From: Medicago truncatula
Taxonomy: Eukaryota > Streptophyta > Magnoliopsida > Fabales > Fabaceae
Length of the DNA: 64,000 nucleotides
Assembly: GCF_003473485.1 (NCBI RefSeq)
Contig: NC_053045.1
Coordinates: 36,368,494 to 36,432,493, forward strand
Direction: 5' to 3'
Every line of letters begins with the position of its first letter. The stretch's first letter is position 1. Shown piece after piece: positions 58,979 through 64,000 of this stretch. The notes beneath the pieces were generated by a model that saw only the letters and a program-made list of their open reading frames with translations, was not told the origin of the DNA and made no database searches. The position numbers were made by a program, and so were the translations under genes.

Positions 58979-59359
58979 GGCTAAAATATGGTTTTAGTCC
59001 TTACAAATATGCCTCGTTTTGGTTTTAGTCTCTAAAAAAAATTGTAGTTTTTGGTCCCTGCAAAATATTTTGTTTTTGAAAATAGTCTCTGACTTCAATT
59101 TTGTGATGATTTGTCACCTTTGTAGGGACTATTTCTAAAAACAAAATATTTTGCAGGGATTCAAAAATAAAACAAAATATTTTGCAGGGACTTTTTTTTT
59201 TTTAAATGAGTTCAGTCATCATATGCCATGTATGCAAATCATCACAAAAATGGGGTCATGAACTATTTCCAAAAACAAAATATTTTGCAGGGATAAAAAA
59301 TTACATGGATTAAAATCAAAACGAGACATATTTGCAAGGACCAAAACCATATTTTAGCC
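58979..59359. mobile_element. 381-bp MULE-type MITE
   Basis: Ends GGCTAAAATATGGTTTTAGT are inverted repeats, and a perfect 9-bp direct repeat TTAAAACTA flanks it (58970-58978 and 59360-59368). An internal ACAAAATATTTTGCAGGGA word occurs three times. Confidence 0.85.
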
Positions 59360-59368
59360 TTAAAACTA

Positions 59369-60885
59369 TAATGAAGTTAATGACCTATCATATTTTTATT
59401 GGTCGTTTGTAAAGAGGATGTGTTATGTACGACTCTATGCAAGAATTTCTCATTATACTCCCCTTCAAAAAGAAAGATATGAAGCATTAAAAATGGGAAT
59501 CTAAAGCACAGTTCAAATAGAAATTATCAATTAATGTTTTATTAATTTTAAATTCAATTACATAAAAAAAAGCTTGAACAGATACAAAGTGGATAGTGTT
59601 TAAAATGAAAAATTGAAAACCCAATTATCAATGGGAAAATTAAAGATAGGACAAAGAAAAAAGGAAAAAAATTACACTCTCAAATTAGTGTTTTTGGACA
59701 ATTTGATAAAAATCTTATATTCTTAAATTATTTATTAATACTTGAAATAAAAAATTGAATTGGAATTTCTACACCTTTTTTTTTTAACCTGGGGCGTTCA
59801 ATGGACTTTATCAAAGACCACATTTTGGCAACTTAACAAATTTCTAATTGTTTTCATCAATGCATCTCAAACAAATTCTCCTTTATTTTTGCCATTTTTT
59901 TTATGCATCTACATTCAGTTCTTAATTACCACTCTAAATTTGTATTGTAGTTGATGTACATTTTGAACGGAAGTAAAATCATTGCATGTGTGGATTTTAA
60001 GTATACTTTCGTGTTTATTTTTTTATGTTTCATATTTGTTTCAGATATATTGTGTGATTGGGTTGCACATTCTTCTCCATTACTAATTTGAGGAAAGTAT
60101 GTTTTTCTATAAAATTAATGATTTTCGTGTTTGTGTAAAGGTTCATGATCAAATCTTGATTATTTAATATCGGTTGGAATATAATGTGGTTTCATGTTTT
60201 CCCTACCATTTTACTATAATTTTGCATAGCTGAATTTGTAGAAACATCATCATTTTGAGCTGTTGGGATTAGTGGTAGAATAAATATGTAAAAAGAAGAC
60301 TGGGGAGGGTTGAATCCGCGACGTTGGGCAATTTATGGCATCCCTTTCCACTGCAGCAGTAAAATTTTACTGATATTATACATCTATTATACTATATAAG
60401 GTAATTTTGGAGGATACCATGGCTCCCGCCCGTCACCAAAGAGATCCGCCACTGGTTGGGATATGAAATTTAATTTGGCGTATTGAAACACCACCAAAGA
60501 TTAACCCACAAGTAAAAGATTGCAAGAACAAGGAGTGCCATTCCAGAGTTTTACGTAATTTGTATCAATACCAACCAAGATTTATAAAAAAACGTATAAA
60601 TTGAATATTGAAAATGAATTTAAAATAAATTTAGATAACATTTCTTTATGCATAAATTTAGATAATATTAAGTATTATAAAACACAAACAAACATATTAA
60701 ATTAAAAATTGTACAATAAGTTATACATACGCAAGAAAATACAATATTTAAAGACAAATAGACAAAGATGTAAGTCTCAGTCTTTACGCCAGTAAAAATA
60801 AAAAATAAAAAATAAAAATTGTTACGAATTAAAATAAAAGTGATTTTGACATTGAATAGTTTACAAATTTATAAAAAATATATAT
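59369..60885. other. AT-rich intergenic region
   Basis: About 1.5 kb with no supported gene, no RNA gene and no transposon end that I could set. Short open frames here have no recognisable content. Confidence 0.45.
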
Positions 60886-60894
60886 TAGAATCTA

Positions 60895-61757
60895 GGCTTA
60901 ATTAATGATTTGGTCCCTTAAATTATTTGTTGGTTACATTTTGATCCCATAAGTTATTAATGTTACGTTTTGGTCCCCTAACTTATAGTCCGTTAGTCAA
61001 ATAAATCATTTCCGTTAAATTGGGTGAAAATCTGTTAATCTTCATCCCTTTCATCATTAAATCCAGAATTTCAACAAAATTCACCACCTTCATCAACTCT
61101 ATTCATCAGCTCCATTGAAAAATCTAAAAACTTCATCACCTCCCTTCAACACCAAACTCAAAAAAATCAAAAAATAAAACCCCAACAAACTCTATAATTC
61201 AATTAAAACTTGAATGTTCAATTTTTCCCAAATTCAAAACCATATTTATCAAACTTCAAATCAACTTCATGGATTCACATTCATACTTCATGTGGGTTAC
61301 CTTTCCCAGTTACGGTAACAACCTCATCTCTTTTACCCCAATTCTTCATTCTCTCGTCTACCCCAATTCATTACATCATTTACTTATAACAAGTCCAACA
61401 ATAACAACCTCATCTCTTTTCATTCATAGCACAATAAAAACAACAACAATAACAACAAATCTTCCAACTTAAAAGCCATAGAAATATTTGGAACTAAAAG
61501 CTTTATCTTTGGGGAAAAAATTAATTACTAGATTTAATGATGAAGATGAATGGGTGATGAATTTTGAGTTTTGATGATGAAGAGTGATGAATTCTGGGTT
61601 CAATGATGAAGATTAATAGTTTTTTTATAAAATTTAACGGAAAGGATTTATTTGACTAACAGATTACAAGTTAAGGGACCAAAACGTAATGTTAATATCT
61701 TATGAGACCAAAATGTAACCAACAAATAACTTAAGGGACTAAATCATTAATTAAGCC
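60895..61757. mobile_element. 863-bp MULE-type non-autonomous element
   Basis: Inverted ends GGCTTAATTAATGATTTGGT (one mismatch with the complement of the right end) extend to arms of over 120 bp. A perfect 9-bp direct repeat TAGAATCTA flanks it (60886-60894 and 61758-61766). The interior is a CAT/ACA-rich stretch with no transposase. Confidence 0.88.
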
Positions 61758-61981
61758 TAGAATCTATTTTTTTTTAGTTTGTTTATCTTTGTAATTATTT
61801 TATTTTAAATAATTTAGTTTGTTTGGATACAAGTATTGAAATGGATTTTTGGTTACAAAATTACTACAATCTTTCAACATTATTTTGTCTCCCATCCACA
61901 AAAAATATTTAGTTTGAGTAACTACTTTCAACAACTTGTCATTTAAATTTGTTTTTTTAGATAAAAAAAATCAAAATCTAT

Positions 61982-62098
61982 AACAGACTTGGGATCCAAG
62001 TTACCAAAATCACTTTTAAGATGATTATTATTTGTTTAAATATTTTTTTTTCTAAAAAAAACTTATAATAAACAGACTTGGGATCCAAGTTACCAAAA
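61982..62098 (+). repeat. 28-bp direct repeat, 89 bp apart
   Basis: AACAGACTTGGGATCCAAGT plus TACCAAAA occurs identically at 61982-62009 and 62071-62098, just upstream of the second AlaRS TATA box. Confidence 0.95.
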
Positions 62099-62124
62099 GT
62101 AACAAACCTTGGCCCCCAAGGCGC

Positions 62125-62138
62125 TATAAATATAAATA
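62125..62138 (+). promoter_or_regulatory. TATA box of the second AlaRS copy
   Basis: TATAAATATAAATA lies 165-175 bp before the ATG at 62302 and about 80 bp before the in-frame ACG at 62206. It follows GC-rich AAGGCGC. The first AlaRS copy has no matching box at the same distance, because the MULE TIR lies there. Confidence 0.45.
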
Positions 62139-62301
62139 CTTATCGCGCCACTTTCAAATTAGAAGTTAGACAAATAAAACGATAAAGCAGAAAGAAGTAT
62201 AAGAAACGATAAAGCATATAAATTCTCGCCGTAACTGTAAAGCTCCATTGCCGCCACCTTCTCGCAGCGTCTCCAGGTCTCTTCTCTCAACGTCCACCGC
62301 C

Positions 62302-63356
<1,055 letters not shown>

Positions 63357-63617
63357 GTATGTTTTCATTGGGTTTTCTCTTAAATGCGTAGAATAGAATA
63401 TTTTTATAAGACATGCAAAATATGTTTAATATCATAGTTAGCATTATATTATTCTAGCTACTAAACAGACCTAGCATCCTTTTCTGCCATTTTCCCCTTT
63501 CTTTTCAGCCATTGAAGATATTTTATAGGTTTACTTCTGTTATTCTATGCCTGTGCTGAATGTACTATTATAATAACTTATTAACAATGTGACTGCTGGT
63601 AGTTATCAATGATTAAC

Positions 63618-64000
63618 TGTTGTAGAAGTGACTCAAACTTGGTTTCTGGAAGTGCCAAAATCGGGGCCCGATTTGGTAAAATCGGAGGCCGATTTTGACA
63701 GTGTTTTGAGATTTTCCATTCGTGAAAAAACGGCGTCCGTTTTGTGAAAATCGGTGGCCGATTTCGCGCAGTGGGAAAAAAAGGAAACATATTTTCTGCT
63801 TCTAGATTTGTTCCAATTATTTGAGGGATATTTTTACTATAAATATAGACCTTGTATCAGATGTGAACCTTGAGGTAGAGAGTCTGAAAACAAGGGTTTA
63901 GAAGCCAACACTAAAACTAGGGTTTGCAGAGTTTGCTCTTGGCAAGAAACACTAGGGTTGGGATTGATTCACCTTGGGAAACACTGTTAGGATTGAGTCT
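63618..64000 (+). mobile_element. LTR retrotransposon 5' LTR, cut by the window end
   Basis: Intron 3 of the two AlaRS copies stays alignable up to GTAGTTATCAATGATTAAC; directly after it this copy switches to TGTTGTAGAAGTGACTC. The new sequence has three repeats of the type AAATCGGNGGCCGATTTT, and a TATA-like CTATAAATATAG at about 63839, as in an LTR. The other end and the coding part are outside the window. Confidence 0.65.

Overview
The window is nuclear DNA of a dicot plant. It is strongly AT-rich, its genes have many short exons with GT..AG introns, and it carries plant Ty1/copia elements, MULE-type elements with 9-bp target duplications, a Pong-like element and tRNA-derived SINE traces. 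Several repeats are of a kind common in legumes, so a Medicago/clover-like legume is the best guess; this is inference from sequence style, not a database match.

Layout. 1-5.5 kb: a truncated DEAD-box helicase fragment, a rearranged inverted repeat, and a decayed copia element that is itself split by a solo LTR. 5.9-15.0 kb: the C-terminal half of a large TRANK1-like (TPR/UvrD-helicase family) gene on +, broken by a copia element with identical LTRs and an exact 5-bp target duplication, and by its own nonsense codon. 15.4-18.2 kb: a palindromic MITE, an 825-bp element with a 9-bp target duplication, and a DPH4-type J-protein gene whose CSL zinc finger is cut by an in-frame TAG. 18.9-34.5 kb: three apparently intact genes on -, a chloroplast YceD/DUF177 protein, a PAT11-like DHHC S-acyltransferase, and a large secretory thioredoxin-UPF0301 fusion protein. 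34.7-40.9 kb: two MULE-class elements almost end to end; the first has a LINE fragment at its centre, the second has long terminal inverted repeats (TIRs), a broken transposase on - and a convergent GRF zinc-finger/membrane gene on +. 41.0-55.4 kb: a complete 23-exon alanyl-tRNA synthetase gene. 55.7-58.3 kb: a decayed Pong/Harbinger pair of ORFs. 58.4-61.8 kb: three MULE-type MITEs. 62.1 kb to the end: the first three exons of a second alanyl-tRNA synthetase gene, entered by an LTR element in intron 3.

The host genes are housekeeping genes (organelle rRNA accumulation, protein S-acylation, secretory redox, diphthamide synthesis, tRNA charging) and do not form one pathway. The most informative points are the convergent two-gene MULE ending about 100 bp upstream of the first AlaRS start, the tandem AlaRS pair that differs at the start codon controlling organelle import, the TAG in DPH4, and the exactly delimited nested transposons. 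Exon boundaries were worked out by hand from splice signals, frame continuity and remembered family conservation.
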